From positions 620,001 through 684,000 of the forward strand of contig NZ_JACHNF010000001.1 of assembly GCF_014205295.1 (NCBI RefSeq): a stretch of 64,000 nucleotides of DNA. Direction: 5' to 3'. Below are positions 53,049-62,113 of the stretch, piece by piece. The notes beneath the pieces are model-generated. The model was not told the origin of the DNA, searched no databases, and was given only the letters and a program-made list of their open reading frames with translations. Position 1 is the first letter of the stretch; the number at the start of each line of letters is the position of its first letter. The position numbers and the translations under genes were made by a program. Origin of the DNA: Kribbella solani (GTDB lineage Bacteria > Actinomycetota > Actinomycetes > Propionibacteriales > Kribbellaceae).

Positions 53049-53968
53049 CCACCGGCGCGGACAAGGTGGCGCAAGACATCCGGGCCGCGGCGGCAGCCGC
53101 CGGTGTGCGGATCTGGCTGCACGCGCGCTCGCTGTCCTCCGGGCAGGAGGTCGGCGTCGCGGCCGACGAGCCGGTGGTGCTCGCGTCGGTGCTGAAGATC
53201 GCCGTCGCCGTGGAGCTCGCCCGCCAGGCGGCGCGCGGCCGGATCGGCCTCGACGAGCGGATCACCCTGCGGCCCGCCGAGCTCACCCCGTCGCCGAGCG
53301 GCCTCGGCGTGCTCAGTGGCCCGGTCACGCTGCCCATTCGGGACCTGGCCGTGCTGATGCTCTCGCTCAGCGACAACGCCGCGACCGACGTGCTGATAGC
53401 TCGGCTCGGAGCGAAAAGTCTGGATCTCCTGACCGAGGAGCTCGGCCTCACTCAGACCGCGATCCCGGAGGACTGCGCCGCGATCATCCGCAGTGTCGGC
53501 GAGGATCTCGGCCTCGGCTACACCGACGACGAGTCGGCGCTCGACGGCGTCGATCCAGCACGGCTGAGGACGCTCCGGGCCCTCGACCCGACGCGCACCT
53601 GCCGGTCGACGGCCCGGGAGACGGTCCAGTTGCTCACCGCGGTGTGGCGCGACCAGGTGGATCCACCGGAAGCAGCCGCCCTGGTACGCGCCTGGATGTC
53701 GCACCAGGCGTGGGAACACCGCCTCGCCAGTGGCTTCGACGACGAGATCACCGTCGTCGGCAAGACCGGAACGTTGCCGGGCCTGCGGAACGAGGCCGGC
53801 GTGGTCACGTACCCGGACGGTCGGGACTACGCCGTCGCGGTGTTCACCCGCGACGACGACTTCCGATCGAGGAGTTCCGCTCGGGACCACTTTCTCGGCC
53901 GGGCCGCCCGGATGGCCGTCGAGGAGCTTCGTCGTACCGACGGACAATCGATGAGGAGACCAGCATGA
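53045..53968 (+). CDS. Class A beta-lactamase-like serine hydrolase without signal peptide
   Basis: Protein of 307 residues. The class A motif set is complete: LASVLK (Ser48, Lys51), SDN in LSLSDNAATD, and KTG in VVGKTGTLPG. There is no export signal (MTTGADKVAQDIRAAA), unlike genuine secreted beta-lactamases. Coexpression with a class C-type hydrolase and a peptide-binding lipoprotein (ATGA overlaps on both sides) points to peptide or D-amino-acid amide hydrolysis within the cell rather than antibiotic resistance. Confidence 0.85.
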   Translation: MTTGADKVAQDIRAAAAAAGVRIWLHARSLSSGQEVGVAADEPVVLASVLKIAVAVELARQAARGRIGLDERITLRPAELTPSPSGLGVLSGPVTLPIRDLAVLMLSLSDNAATDVLIARLGAKSLDLLTEELGLTQTAIPEDCAAIIRSVGEDLGLGYTDDESALDGVDPARLRTLRALDPTRTCRSTARETVQLLTAVWRDQVDPPEAAALVRAWMSHQAWEHRLASGFDDEITVVGKTGTLPGLRNEAGVVTYPDGRDYAVAVFTRDDDFRSRSSARDHFLGRAARMAVEELRRTDGQSMRRPA

Positions 53969-55539
53969 TCCGATCGACGCGCCCGCTGCGAGTGCTTGCC
54001 GTGGCGGCGATTCTCGCCGTGTCCGGCTGCTCGGCGAGCGGGAACAGTGACGGCGACGTCGTCAGGGACGGCACGTTCACGATGGCGATCCCGAGCGATC
54101 CAGGTGGGATGAACCCGATGCGCGCCGCTGAGGGCGTGACCCAGAACGTGCTGCGGTTCGCCTACGACTCGCTGGTCGCGTTCGCGCCGGACGGCAAGGT
54201 CGAGCCGTACCTCGCGCAGTCCTGGAAGGCAGGCCCCCGGTCGGTGGCGTTCACGCTCCGGGACGGCATCACCTGCTCGAACGGCAAGACGTTCACCGCG
54301 GCAGCGGCCGCCGCCACTCTCAACTTCGCCGGTGACCCGGCCAAGAAGAGCGACTACCTGCGCGACCTGCCGCCGGGGATGAAGGCGGCCGCCGAGGGGA
54401 ACACCGTCACCGTCAGTACACCGAACCCCGACCAGTTCCTGCTGTACAAGGTCGGCGGCATCCTGATGGTGTGCCCGGACGGGCTCTCCGATCCCGCGTC
54501 GCTCACCAAGCAGACGCAGGGCACCGGGATGTTCCAGCTCAGCGACGCGGCCGCCGGCGACCACTACACCTTCACGCGGCGCGACGAGTTCGTGTGGGGC
54601 CCCGGCGGGGTGACTGCCAAGGAGCAGGGGCTGCCCAAGACCGTGGTTCTGCGGGTTGTGCCGAGCGAGACGACCGCGGCGAACCTGCTGGTCTCCGGCG
54701 AGGTCAATGTGACGAGCATTCTCGGGCCCGACCGAAAGCGGGTCGCCGAGGTCGCCGGCGTCCAGGAGAGCATCCGTAGCCCGCTGGGCCTGACGTTCTT
54801 CAACCAGGCCGCCGGTCGTCCCGGCGCGGATCAGGCAGTCCGTCGCGCCCTCACCACCGGCATGGACCGCGATGCGCTTGCCAGGGTGATGACCGACGGC
54901 ACCGGTGCCACGCCGCGAAGCCTGCTCACGATCCCGCCCGACCCGTGCCATGCGGACACCGTGTCCGGGGCGTTCCCGGCCTTCGACGCCGGCAAGGCCG
55001 CCGCGGAACTCGAGGCGGCGGGTTGGGTGGCAGGACCGGACGGGGTGCGTACGAAGGACGGCAAGAAGCTGCACCTCCGCTTCATCTACAACTCGGCCCT
55101 TGGCGACAGCGTGGTCGCTGCCGCGGAACTGTTGCGGGACAACTGGAAGCGGATCGGCGTCGAGCTGGAGATCAAGGGGTACCCGCCGAGCAACCTCGGG
55201 ACGATCGTCTACGAGACCGGTGACTGGGACGCCGGCTGGCTCCCGATCACGGTAGGGATCCCGAGTGACTTCGTCGCCCGGCTCAGCGGCCCAACCCCTC
55301 CGGCGGGTGCCAATCTGGCCTCGATCCACAACGCCGGCTACGACAAGGAGACGGCGGCCGCGGCGGCGCTCCCACTGGATCGCGCATGCCCGCACTGGAT
55401 CGCCGCGGAGAAGGCGTTGTTCGAGAAGGTGGACGTGGTCCCGGTCGTGGACGGCACCATCCCGACGTTCGGCAAGGGCGTCGGCTTCCGGCTCCAGGGC
55501 GGCCTGATCGATCCGACCTCGCTGCGGCTGAAGGGCTGA
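53965..55539 (+). CDS. Peptide-binding lipoprotein (solute-binding protein family 5)
   Basis: Protein of 524 residues with a lipoprotein signal (RVLAVAAILAVSGC, Cys22). The family 5 layout follows: GTFTMAIPSDPGGMNPMRA, APDGKVEPYLAQSW, TLRDGITCSNGKTFTA, AVRRALTTGMDRDALARVM. It probably supplies peptides to the importer genes at 42543-46430, which have no binding-protein gene of their own, although a minus-strand gene pair separates them. GAGGAG precedes the ATG by six bases. Confidence 0.92.
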   Translation: MIRSTRPLRVLAVAAILAVSGCSASGNSDGDVVRDGTFTMAIPSDPGGMNPMRAAEGVTQNVLRFAYDSLVAFAPDGKVEPYLAQSWKAGPRSVAFTLRDGITCSNGKTFTAAAAAATLNFAGDPAKKSDYLRDLPPGMKAAAEGNTVTVSTPNPDQFLLYKVGGILMVCPDGLSDPASLTKQTQGTGMFQLSDAAAGDHYTFTRRDEFVWGPGGVTAKEQGLPKTVVLRVVPSETTAANLLVSGEVNVTSILGPDRKRVAEVAGVQESIRSPLGLTFFNQAAGRPGADQAVRRALTTGMDRDALARVMTDGTGATPRSLLTIPPDPCHADTVSGAFPAFDAGKAAAELEAAGWVAGPDGVRTKDGKKLHLRFIYNSALGDSVVAAAELLRDNWKRIGVELEIKGYPPSNLGTIVYETGDWDAGWLPITVGIPSDFVARLSGPTPPAGANLASIHNAGYDKETAAAAALPLDRACPHWIAAEKALFEKVDVVPVVDGTIPTFGKGVGFRLQGGLIDPTSLRLKG

Positions 55540-55541
55540 GC

Positions 55542-56030
55542 GTGCACGCCACTGAGCAGGAGCCGGGTGCGGGAACGGTGGCCGGGCGGCTGGCTTCGGC
55601 CGGCTGGGTGCTGCCGGCCCCGCCCCGGCCGGCCGGGGACTACCACCCGGCGAGCGTTGGCGCGGGTCTCGTTGTCACCGCAGGTCAGCTGCCCCGAGTG
55701 GACGGCGTCCTCGCCTACAAAGGTCGCATCGGCGTAGAGCTCTCGGTAGCCGATGCGCGTGCCGCCGCCGAGGTGGCGACTCTCAACGCGCTGGCGGCGA
55801 TGGAATTGGCCACTGGAGGCTTGGACCACGTCCGCGCGGTGCTCCACCTGCGCGGATTCCTAAGAGCCGTCGATGACTTCGAACACCATGCACACGTCAT
55901 GGATGCTGCGTCCGCGGTGCTGTCCGCGGCCTTTCCCGGCAGACACGCCCGGACAGCGGTCGGCGTGGCTTCGCTGCCCGGCGGCGCGCCGGTGGAGATC
56001 GAGCTCCTCGCCGAGCTCGCGGGCAACTGA
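55542..56030 (+). CDS. RidA-family (YjgF/YER057c) protein
   Basis: Protein of 162 residues. LVVTAGQLPRVDGVLAYKGRIGVELSVADARAAAEVATLNALAAME and VLHLRGFLRAVDDFEHH match the trimeric RidA fold, and RTAVGVASLPGGAPVEIEL contains the conserved Arg that binds carboxylates. RidA proteins hydrolyse reactive enamine/imine intermediates released by PLP enzymes such as serine/threonine dehydratase, and one is encoded in this region. AAGGG precedes the GTG. Together with the upstream dehydratase it suggests protection against 2-aminoacrylate. Confidence 0.88.
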   Translation: MHATEQEPGAGTVAGRLASAGWVLPAPPRPAGDYHPASVGAGLVVTAGQLPRVDGVLAYKGRIGVELSVADARAAAEVATLNALAAMELATGGLDHVRAVLHLRGFLRAVDDFEHHAHVMDAASAVLSAAFPGRHARTAVGVASLPGGAPVEIELLAELAGN

Positions 56031-56055
56031 ACCCAGTAAACCGAAGGAGCACAGC

Positions 56056-59000
56056 ATGCTCGTCGCCGCGCGTGCAGCGTCGGAGCTTCGACCGTACGAC
56101 CAGGCCGAGGGCCGCATCTACCTGACCGGCATCCAGGCGCTGGCTCGGCTGCCGATCGACCAGGCGCGCCGCGACCGTGCCGCGGGGCGGCGTACGGCGG
56201 CGTACATCAGCGGCTACGAGGGCTCGCCCCTCGCCGGTTACGATCTCGAACTGGCGCGGCAGCTCAAGCTGCTCGACCGTCACGACATCGTCTTCGAGCC
56301 CGGCCTGAACGAGGAGGCCGCGGCGATGGCGGTGCAGGGCAGCCAGCTCGCGGCCGCCCGGTCGGAACGGTACGACGGGGTGGTGGGGTACTGGTACGGG
56401 AAGGCACCCGGTCTCGATCGGGCCACCGACGCGCTCCGGCACGCGAACCTGATGGGTGCCGCGGCTACCGGAGGTGCGGTCGCATTCGTCGGCGACGACC
56501 CTGGTGCGAAGTCCTCGACGGTGCCGAGTGCCTCGGAGCAGGCGCTGGCCGACCTCGGCATCCCGACGCTCTTCCCGGCAGACCCGGCGGAGATCCTCTC
56601 CCTCGGACTGCACGCGGTGGCGATGTCCCGGGTCAGTGGGCTCTGGTCGGCGCTGAAGATCGTCACCGCGGTCGCCGATGGTGGTGTCTCACTGGAGCTC
56701 GGCGCCGCCGCACAACCACGGATCCAGGTCCCCGCGGGGTCGTACGAGCACCGTCCCGACGGCCGGCTGGCCCCGCCGGCGGTGGCCGCTCTGGAGGAGG
56801 ACCTGTGGGGGAAGCGACTCAGGATCGCCCGCGAGTACGCCGCATTGCACAATCTCAACGCGGTCACGGCACGCCACCCTGGGGACCGGATCGGAATCCT
56901 TGCACCAGGCAAGACCTACCTCGATCTGATCGAGGCGCTGCATCGCCTCGGGCTGGTCGAGGCCGAGCTCGAGCGATGGGGGATCCGGCTGATGAAGGTC
57001 GGCCTGGTCTGGCCGATTGAGGACACCGGTGTGCGCGGATTCGCCGAGGGGCTGCGTACGGTCGTGGTGGTCGAGGAAAAACGTGAGCTCGTGGAGACCG
57101 GCGTACGGAAGGCATTGGCCGTAGTTCCGGACACGCCGGAGGTGCTCGGAAAGCACGACCGCGACGGCGCGCCGCTCTTTCGGGCGTACGGAGAGCTGGG
57201 CCCGGAGACCATTGCGGCCGGGCTGGCCAGAGTCCTGTCCGACCTTGGCGCGGACATCCCGTCAGTGGCCGCCTACCGGGCTGAAGTGACTGCCCGGCGC
57301 GAGCGGCAACGGCTGTCCCTGTCGCTGACGCCGGTCGCGGTCCGGACGCCGTACTACTGCTCCGGATGCCCGCACAGCAGTTCCACCACCGAGAAGACCA
57401 AGTCGCTCGTCGGTGCCGGCATCGGCTGTCACGCGATGGTGCTGATGATGGACAGCGAGCAGGTGGGCGACATCGTCGGCGTCACCCAGATGGGTGGAGA
57501 AGGTACTCACTGGCTGGGGATGGCGCCGTTCGTCGAGGCCGATCATCTGGTGCAGAACCTGGGCGACGGGACCTTCCACCACTCCGGGAGCCTGGCGATC
57601 CGGGCCGCGGTCGCGTCCGGGCGCAACATCACCTACCGGCTGCTGCACAACTCCGCCGTCGCGATGACCGGCGGCCAGCAGGCGGTCGGCCGGATGACGC
57701 TGCGGAGCATGGTCGACAACCTGCGCTCGGAGGGCGTGCGGAAGATCATTGTGACCAGCGACGATCCCCGGCGTACGCGGCGCGAGGCCGGCCGCCAGGT
57801 CGCCGTATGGGATCGATCCCGGCTCGCGGAGGCGGAGACGTTGCTGGCCGGCGTGCGTGGTGTCACCGTGCTGGTGCACGATCAGGAGTGCGCCACTGAG
57901 TTGCGGCGGCGGCGGAAGCGCGGCCTCGCCGCGGCTCCGCGGGAACGAGTGCTCGTCAACGAGCGGATATGTGAGGGCTGCGGCGACTGCGGGGCCGTGT
58001 CGAACTGCCTGTCGGTGCATCCGGTTCCGACCGAGTACGGCGACAAGACCGCGATCCATCAGTCGTCCTGCACCTCTGACCGCACCTGCGTGCAGGGTGA
58101 CTGCCCAGCGTTCCTGACCGTGACACCCGGAGGGGTCCGGCGCACTGCCACACCGGCGTCGCTGGCAGCGAAGGACCTGCCCGCCCTCGAGCAGCCCGGG
58201 CCGGTCGACCGTGACATCCGGCTGATGGGTATCGGCGGGCTCGGCGTGGTCACGACCACGCAGATCCTCGCTGTGGCAGCGTTCCTCGCCGGTCGGCACG
58301 TCCGCACGCTCGACCAGACCGGACTCGCGCAGAAGGGCGGCGCCGTCGTCTCCGACGTACGGATCTCGGCCGAGCCACTCGAACAGGGCAGCCGGCTCGG
58401 GTCTGGGGACTGTGACCTCTACCTCGGCTACGACCCACTCGTCGCCGCGGCCCAGGCCAACCTCGAAGTGCTCTCGCCGTCGGCGACCGTCGTGCTGTCG
58501 ACGACCGTCGTACCCACCGGTGCCATGGTCCGCGACCGGCGTACCGGGCTCCCGGACGCAGCGGACCTGCGCGGCCGGATCGGGGCCCGGCTGACCGAGG
58601 GCGAGCTGCTGGCACTGGACGCGATCCGAGCAGCCGAGAATCTGTTCGGCTCCGGGCAGTTCGCGAACCTGATGCTCATCGGAGTCGCGCACCAGTGCGG
58701 GGCGCTCGGCCTTGGTGCCGACGTCGTCGAGGCTGCGATCGAGCGCGTCGGGATCGCGGTGGAGAAGAATCTGCAGGCGTTCCGCCGCGGGCGGCAGTTC
58801 GTGGCCGACCCAGCCGCCTTCGCGGCGGCGGCCGCCGAACCGGGTGAGCCGCCGTCGCCGGGCGACCTCGACGACCTTGTCCGTCGACGGCAGGCGGAAC
58901 TGGTGGCCTACCAGGACGAGCGGTATGGACAGCGGTACGCCGACCTGGTGGCGACGGTACGCGCGGCCGAGGCGCAGGTTGCCCCGGACCGGACCGAGCT

Positions 59001-59520
59001 GACTGAGGCCGTGGTGCATGGGTTCTTCAAACTGCTTGCCTACAAGGACGAGTACGAAGTCGCCCGGCTGGCGTTGGACACCGAGGTCCGTCGCCGGATC
59101 GAGGCCGATCTCGGTCATCGGGCCAGAGTCACCTGGAACCTCCACCCACCGGTGCTCCGGGCGCTCGGAATGCGCCGCAAGCTCCGGCTCGGTCCGTGGT
59201 TCGGCGTCGTGTTCTGGATCTTGTACCGGATGCGCCGGCTTCGCGGCACGCGGTTCGACCCGTTCGGGCGTTCCGCGGTACGCCGGACCGAGCGGCGGCT
59301 TGCTACGGAGTACGAGCGCACCGTCCGGTACCTGTGCCGGCTGCTGTCGCCCGAACGCCTTCAGCCCGCGGTCGCTCTGGCCAGACTCCCCGAGACCGTC
59401 CGGGGCTACGAGGAGATCAAGATCCGCGCGGTCGCTGACTACGACGCGGCCCGCTGCGAGCTTCTCGGCGCCCTCGGACTCGACGAAAGTGAGGTGTCAC
59501 GTGCAGCTACGGCTGATTGA
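56056..59520 (+). CDS. Indolepyruvate ferredoxin oxidoreductase (fused alpha/beta-type)
   Basis: Protein of 1154 residues; AAGGAG lies six bases before the ATG. It joins IorA-like and IorB-like parts: ISGYEGSPLAGYDLELARQ at the N-terminus, TPP-binding region with YYCSGCPHSSST and GVTQMGGEGTHWLGM, iron-sulfur Cys motif (ICEGCGDCGAVSNCLSVHP then CTSDRTCVQGDCP), and the gamma-type domain GIGGLGVVTTTQILAVAAFLAG. It oxidatively decarboxylates aryl pyruvates, formed by transamination of aromatic amino acids, to acyl-CoA with ferredoxin as acceptor. This 1154-residue single-chain form is common in aerobic actinobacteria and proteobacteria. Confidence 0.93.
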   Translation: MLVAARAASELRPYDQAEGRIYLTGIQALARLPIDQARRDRAAGRRTAAYISGYEGSPLAGYDLELARQLKLLDRHDIVFEPGLNEEAAAMAVQGSQLAAARSERYDGVVGYWYGKAPGLDRATDALRHANLMGAAATGGAVAFVGDDPGAKSSTVPSASEQALADLGIPTLFPADPAEILSLGLHAVAMSRVSGLWSALKIVTAVADGGVSLELGAAAQPRIQVPAGSYEHRPDGRLAPPAVAALEEDLWGKRLRIAREYAALHNLNAVTARHPGDRIGILAPGKTYLDLIEALHRLGLVEAELERWGIRLMKVGLVWPIEDTGVRGFAEGLRTVVVVEEKRELVETGVRKALAVVPDTPEVLGKHDRDGAPLFRAYGELGPETIAAGLARVLSDLGADIPSVAAYRAEVTARRERQRLSLSLTPVAVRTPYYCSGCPHSSSTTEKTKSLVGAGIGCHAMVLMMDSEQVGDIVGVTQMGGEGTHWLGMAPFVEADHLVQNLGDGTFHHSGSLAIRAAVASGRNITYRLLHNSAVAMTGGQQAVGRMTLRSMVDNLRSEGVRKIIVTSDDPRRTRREAGRQVAVWDRSRLAEAETLLAGVRGVTVLVHDQECATELRRRRKRGLAAAPRERVLVNERICEGCGDCGAVSNCLSVHPVPTEYGDKTAIHQSSCTSDRTCVQGDCPAFLTVTPGGVRRTATPASLAAKDLPALEQPGPVDRDIRLMGIGGLGVVTTTQILAVAAFLAGRHVRTLDQTGLAQKGGAVVSDVRISAEPLEQGSRLGSGDCDLYLGYDPLVAAAQANLEVLSPSATVVLSTTVVPTGAMVRDRRTGLPDAADLRGRIGARLTEGELLALDAIRAAENLFGSGQFANLMLIGVAHQCGALGLGADVVEAAIERVGIAVEKNLQAFRRGRQFVADPAAFAAAAAEPGEPPSPGDLDDLVRRRQAELVAYQDERYGQRYADLVATVRAAEAQVAPDRTELTEAVVHGFFKLLAYKDEYEVARLALDTEVRRRIEADLGHRARVTWNLHPPVLRALGMRRKLRLGPWFGVVFWILYRMRRLRGTRFDPFGRSAVRRTERRLATEYERTVRYLCRLLSPERLQPAVALARLPETVRGYEEIKIRAVADYDAARCELLGALGLDESEVSRAATAD

Positions 59521-60559
59521 TTGGGGTGGCGTGCTTTGCGCCGTCCGGTGCGACGACGAGACCGGCGCGGCCTTTGTGATCGCGGTGCACTCGTTCGCGC
59601 TGGGGCCGGCCGCCGGAGGCACCCGGGCGATGGAGTATCCGTCGCTGGACGCGGCGGTCCTGGATGCGACCAGGCTTGCGGAGGCGATGTCGCTGAAGCT
59701 CGCTGTGGCCGGGCTGCCACTCGGCGGCGGCAAGTCGGTGATCGCGCTGCCGGTGCCGCGTGCCCGGCTCGATCCGGCGCGCTGGCGGCGCATCCTCGAG
59801 ATCCACGCGGAGAATGTGGCTGCTTTCGGCGGCAACTACGTCACCGGCCCCGACGTCGGCACCACCGCCGCCGACATGGACGTCGTCCACGAATGTGGGG
59901 CGTACGCGACCGGCCGGACCCCGGCGACCGGGGGATCAGGTTCGAGTGCCCCGGCGACTGCCCGTGGCGTCCACATCGCAGTCAAGCGCGCGGCGGCCGA
60001 GGCCGGGTTCGACGAGCTCGACGGTCTCACGGTCTTGATCCAGGGTCTCGGCGCGGTGGGTGCGGAGGTGGCGCGGCGCGTCGCCGCGGACGGCGCTCGG
60101 CTGATCGTCGCCGACATCGACGAGCGGGCCGTCACCGCCGCGGTCAGGCTGGGTGCGACAGCGGTCCCCGTCGAGGACGTACTGCAGGTCGAGTCGGATC
60201 TCTTCGTACCGTGCGCCATCGGCGGAATCATCGACGCGGACGTCGCCGGCACCATCCGGACGAAGGCCATCGCGGGTGCGGCCAACAATGTGCTGACCGG
60301 CGGCGCCGCGGCCGAGGTGCTCCAGGGGCGCGGGATCGTGCTGGCCCCGGACTTCATCGCGAACGTCGGTGGGGCCGTCGACCTGGCCGGCCGGGAGTTC
60401 CTCGGCTGGGGCGACGTCGAGGTCGAGCAGAAGCTCGCGGAGATCGGCGACACGCTCGACCGCGTCTTCGCGGACGCGGCGACCGAGCACATCTCGACAG
60501 ACGAGGCAGCGCGTTGCCTGGCCCGGCGGCGTCTGGAGGCGCTCCGCACCAGTCGCTGA
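59501..60559 (+). CDS. Leu/Phe/Val-type amino acid dehydrogenase
   Basis: Protein of 352 residues of the Glu/Leu/Phe/Val dehydrogenase superfamily. The catalytic region KLAVAGLPLGGGKSVIALP contains the conserved Lys, GPDVGTTAADMDVVHE supplies the Asp, and the NAD fold is VLIQGLGAVGAEVARRVAADG. It deaminates a branched or aromatic L-amino acid to the 2-oxoacid, giving the substrate of the upstream oxidoreductase. Its GTG lies 20 bases inside the oxidoreductase gene, so the two are cotranslated. Specificity (Leu, Val or Phe) cannot be set from sequence by eye. Confidence 0.92.
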   Translation: MQLRLIDWGGVLCAVRCDDETGAAFVIAVHSFALGPAAGGTRAMEYPSLDAAVLDATRLAEAMSLKLAVAGLPLGGGKSVIALPVPRARLDPARWRRILEIHAENVAAFGGNYVTGPDVGTTAADMDVVHECGAYATGRTPATGGSGSSAPATARGVHIAVKRAAAEAGFDELDGLTVLIQGLGAVGAEVARRVAADGARLIVADIDERAVTAAVRLGATAVPVEDVLQVESDLFVPCAIGGIIDADVAGTIRTKAIAGAANNVLTGGAAAEVLQGRGIVLAPDFIANVGGAVDLAGREFLGWGDVEVEQKLAEIGDTLDRVFADAATEHISTDEAARCLARRRLEALRTSR

Positions 60560-60573
60560 TTCACCTTGTCCAG

Positions 60574-60604
60574 TTCCGGCGCGGTGGGTACCACCGCGCC
60601 GGAA
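60574..60604. terminator. Perfect hairpin terminator after the amino acid dehydrogenase
   Basis: TTCCGGCGCGGTGG (60574-60587) pairs exactly with CCACCGCGCCGGAA (60591-60604) around a three-base loop. It sits between the dehydrogenase and the convergent SDR remnant and would serve both directions. No U-tract is present, as is usual for actinobacterial hairpin terminators. Confidence 0.9.
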
Positions 60605-60608
60605 GCGG

Positions 60609-61205
60609 TCAGTGGCCGAGACCCTTGCCGAAGCCGCCGTCGACGGGGAGTTCGATGCCGGTGGCAAAGGTAGCGTCCACCGCCAGATAGAGGGCGGCGG
60701 AGGCGATCTCCTCGACGGTGCCGCCACGGCCCATCGGAGTGGACGCGTTGCCCTGCTCGATGAACTCGGCCCGCTGATCCGTGGTCAGCTCGGCCACGCC
60801 CATGGTGGGAGTGAGGATGAACCCGGGAGCGACCGCGTTGACGCGGATGCCGCGCGGCAGGAGCTCGGCGGCGAGGACCTTCGCGAAGGCGGCGACCGCC
60901 TCCTTCGCGCCGGAACAGGCGCTCAGGCCCGGGAAGATCTCGTCGTTCGAGACCGTGGTGAAGACGATCGAGCCGCCCTCGGCGATCAGCGGGGCCAGCT
61001 GCTGGACGGTGAAGAATGAGCCCTTGGTGTTGACACTGAAGATCCGGTCCCAGGACTCCTCGGTGACCTCTTCGAGCGTCTGAAACTCGGCGATGCCCTG
61101 GGTGACGAAGAGGTAGTCGATGCCGCTGAGAGTGTCCGAGGCCTGTTTGGCGAGCGTGGCGAGATCGGTCATATCGGTGACGTCGGAGCGCACCGGATGG
61201 GCCAG
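60609..61205 (-). pseudogene. Short-chain dehydrogenase, N-terminus lost
   Basis: The 200 residues before 61205 fit a classical SDR C-terminal two-thirds: LSGIDYLFVTQGIAEFQ (normally preceded by the Rossmann motif), SVNTKGSFFTVQQLAPL, AAELLPRGIRVNAVAPGFILTPTM and GTVEEIASAALYLA. The GxxxGxG coenzyme motif is missing because the sequence changes abruptly at about 61205 to integrase DNA on the other strand. The YxxxK motif is CSGAK, with Cys for the catalytic Tyr. It is probably a gene cut by a recombination event and non-functional. Confidence 0.75.
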
Positions 61206-61981
61206 CGGAGTCTTCAGCTTCCGTGTCCTCGAGAGGTGCCTTACCGAGGTAGCCGAGCTCCACGGGTCGGAGACTGCACGCCAAGCTCGCAGTGTGCTGG
61301 GCAAGTATGTGCTCGACCAGCTCATTCGCGACGAACTGATCGACGCCTCGCCCATTGCAGGCAAGCGCCTCGATCTCGCCGGGGTCAAGGGTGACACCCA
61401 GACTCGTGGCGGTGTGGCTCTGAGCGTCGATGAGTGGATTGCCGTAATCGATTATCTGCTGGCTCTCGACCCTGCCGAGGGAGTCGAGCCCCCCAAGCGT
61501 GGGATGTACACACTTGAGGACCGCATTGCGGTAATAGCGAACGCTATCGACCTCACATTGCTGCAGTCCGTAACTGGTCTGCGGGTCAGCGAGGCTACGC
61601 GCGTCGACGCCCCGATGCTCACGTTCGACCGGGGACGGGACGGTCTTCGACTTGCCGCCGGAGATCACGAAGACGAAAAAAGGTCGCTTCGTTCACGTGA
61701 CCGATCCGGCCATCGTGGCTCGGTTCAGACCGCGGTGGGAGGCGGCGCGCGAAAGAGGCGGTCCTTTGATTCCCAGTCCTGCCAAGCCTGGCGTTGTCTG
61801 GGACCAGAGGCAGCGTAACGAGGCGGTGAAGACGCTGTACCTGAGGATGGCCAAGGAACTGGATATTCCAGCTCTCGAGACCGAGCGTTCGCACGTCATT
61901 GACCGAGCTGCGGGCGGCAAGAAAGACGAGCAAAGTACGGAAGACGCAAGCCCTCCAGCGATCCCTGACGAACCGATCTGA
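61206..61981 (+). pseudogene. Tyrosine integrase remnant, truncated and frameshifted
   Basis: The frame from about 61206 reads FRVLERCLTEVAELHGSETARQARSVLGKYVLDQLIRDELI, then TLLQSVTGLRVSEATRVD with the catalytic Arg. At about 61635-61650 the frame changes and continues GTVFDLPPEITKTKKGRFVHV, ending ERSHVIDRAAGGKKDE without the HxxR-Tyr end. It lacks the N-terminal arm-binding part and the catalytic Tyr. It lies next to repeats and a tRNA-like sequence, as expected of one end of an integrated element. Confidence 0.75.
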
Positions 61982-62008
61982 GCCCCAAAGGATCCAGCGA
62001 ATCGTGGC

Positions 62009-62050
62009 CTGACCAGGCAGTTCATAGCGAAAGTGCCCTCTGACCAGGCA
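62009..62050. repeat. Pair of direct repeats next to the tRNA-like sequence
   Basis: CTGACCAGGCA occurs at 62009-62019 and again at 62040-62050, spaced 31 bases (about three turns). Arm-type integrase sites are often short direct repeats like these, close to the core. They lie between the integrase remnant and the tRNA 3'-like sequence. No other function is visible. Confidence 0.45.
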
Positions 62051-62060
62051 CTGTGGCGAG

Positions 62061-62113
62061 AAGCCTTTAGATAATGAGAAGGTCGTCGGTTCGATTCCGA
62101 CACCTGACCTCCA
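62061..62113 (+). other. tRNA 3'-end-like sequence, likely attachment-site core
   Basis: GTCGG-TTCGATT-CCGAC (62085-62101) forms a T-arm with the standard loop, and the sequence ends ACCTGACCTCCA, with a 3' CCA. No matching 5' acceptor or D-arm is present upstream, so this is not a complete tRNA. Such 3' ends are left where integrating elements recombine into a tRNA gene. The reverse strand encodes the artefact GVGIEPTTFSLS seen wherever such tRNA segments are translated. I cannot assign an amino acid. Confidence 0.6.

Noticed and set aside
34981..53968. Beta-lactam resistance island
   Set aside because: The three hydrolases lack signal peptides and lie among peptide-uptake genes; resistance regulators and transporters are missing.
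62061..62113. A complete tRNA gene
   Set aside because: Only the T-arm and 3' end are present; no 5' acceptor strand, D-arm or proper anticodon stem could be found upstream.
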